DNA from: Burkholderiales bacterium | Lineage (GTDB): Bacteria > Pseudomonadota > Gammaproteobacteria > Burkholderiales > JAEUOS01 | NCBI GenBank assembly: GCA_947456845.1 | Contig: CANGUJ010000313.1 | Location: forward strand, 1-5,136 | DNA length: 5,136 nt | Direction of reading: 5' to 3' | In this document: positions 4,908 to 5,136 of the stretch, piece by piece | Layout of the letters: each line of letters begins with the position of its first letter | Numbering within the stretch: the stretch's first letter is position 1 | The notes under the pieces: model-generated | Database searches by the model: none | What the model was told of the DNA's origin: nothing | The model's input: only the letters and a program-made list of their open reading frames with translations | Position numbers and translations under genes: made by a program

Positions 4908-5136
4908 ATGACCCTGCACAGCGCCCATTGGGGCGTGTTTTGCGCCGAATGGCGGGACCAGACCTTGCGGGTCGCGCCGTACCCGGCCGACCCCGACCCC
5001 AGCCCGATCATCGGCAACATCACCACCGCGCTCCGGCACCGCGCGCGGGTGGCCGCGCCGATGGTACGCAAGGGCTGGCTGGAGCGCGGCCCCGGCGCCG
5101 ACCGGGCGCGCGGCATCGACACTTTCGTGCGGCTGC
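4908..5136 (+). CDS. Molybdopterin oxidoreductase, DMSO/TMAO/biotin sulfoxide reductase type, N-terminal part (right edge)
   Basis: 76 codons are visible before the edge, beginning MTLHSAHWGVFCAEW at ATG 4908. The HWG-x-F opening, the DPDPSPIIGNI segment (29-39), HRARVAAPMVRKGWLERGPG (44-63) and GIDTFVRL (69-76) match the start of the DMSO reductase/BisC group of bis-MGD molybdoenzymes, which normally run to about 700-800 aa. There is no N-terminal [4Fe-4S] cysteine cluster (only C12 visible) and no twin-arginine signal, fitting a cytoplasmic BisC-like enzyme rather than periplasmic TorA/DorA. The start is 16 nt after the solute-binding protein stop, with GGCGGA (4895-4900) 7 nt upstream, so it belongs to the same transcript. 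Such enzymes reduce S- or N-oxides, though some act as hydroxylases or dehydrogenases on other substrates. Family call good, reaction unknown from this fragment. Confidence 0.85.
   Translation, partial: MTLHSAHWGVFCAEWRDQTLRVAPYPADPDPSPIIGNITTALRHRARVAAPMVRKGWLERGPGADRARGIDTFVRL

Noticed and set aside
4888..4911. ATG overlapping the binding-protein stop (ATGA at 4888-4891) as start of a coupled gene
   Set aside because: That frame reaches a stop after seven codons; the molybdoenzyme frame starts at ATG 4908 instead.

Overview
The window is GC-rich, with mostly G or C at third codon positions, and densely coding. Its gene content includes a Bug/TctC-type periplasmic binding protein beside soluble catabolic enzymes, and a divergent Gfo/Idh/MocA oxidoreductase. 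This suggests a betaproteobacterium of the Burkholderiales, most likely Alcaligenaceae (Bordetella/Achromobacter-like). The assignment rests on protein style and gene content only; no ribosomal RNA or other taxonomic marker is present.

Layout. Positions 1-846 on the minus strand hold the N-terminal 282 codons of a Gfo/Idh/MocA-type NAD(P)-dependent oxidoreductase, whose C-terminus lies beyond the left edge. A 97-bp divergent intergenic region (847-943) separates it from a plus-strand series that runs to the right edge. The series is: an HflX-type GTPase (944-2404); a small single-domain cupin (2464-2751); an 81-bp gap with a perfect 8-bp-stem hairpin and a second weaker stem (2752-2832); an amidohydrolase-2/ACMSD-like enzyme (2833-3867); a tripartite-tricarboxylate-transporter substrate-binding protein (3872-4891, 4 nt after the previous stop); and the first 76 codons of a DMSO reductase/BisC-type molybdopterin oxidoreductase (4908 to the right edge). 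No stretch over 300 bases lacks a gene. I see no tRNA, rRNA, CRISPR array, insertion sequence or phage gene.

How the genes may work together. From 2464 onwards the order cupin, amidohydrolase, solute-binding protein, molybdoenzyme looks like a catabolic cluster: capture of an organic acid in the periplasm, then cytoplasmic hydrolase/decarboxylase and redox steps. The substrate cannot be read from the sequence, and no membrane components (TctA/TctB) are visible. HflX, a ribosome-associated GTPase, is a housekeeping or stress gene and probably only a neighbour. It lies outside the usual hfq-hflX-hflKC setting and has family-atypical features, so it may be a second HflX copy.

Nothing here amounts to a clearly new system. 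The points most worth a second look are the altered metal-site motifs in the amidohydrolase (HxH read as YNH) and in the cupin (Gln at the Glu position), the divergent HflX (alanine/charge-rich insert and altered glycine-rich motif over a G-run tract), the EWP in place of EKP in the oxidoreductase, and the strong intercistronic hairpin.
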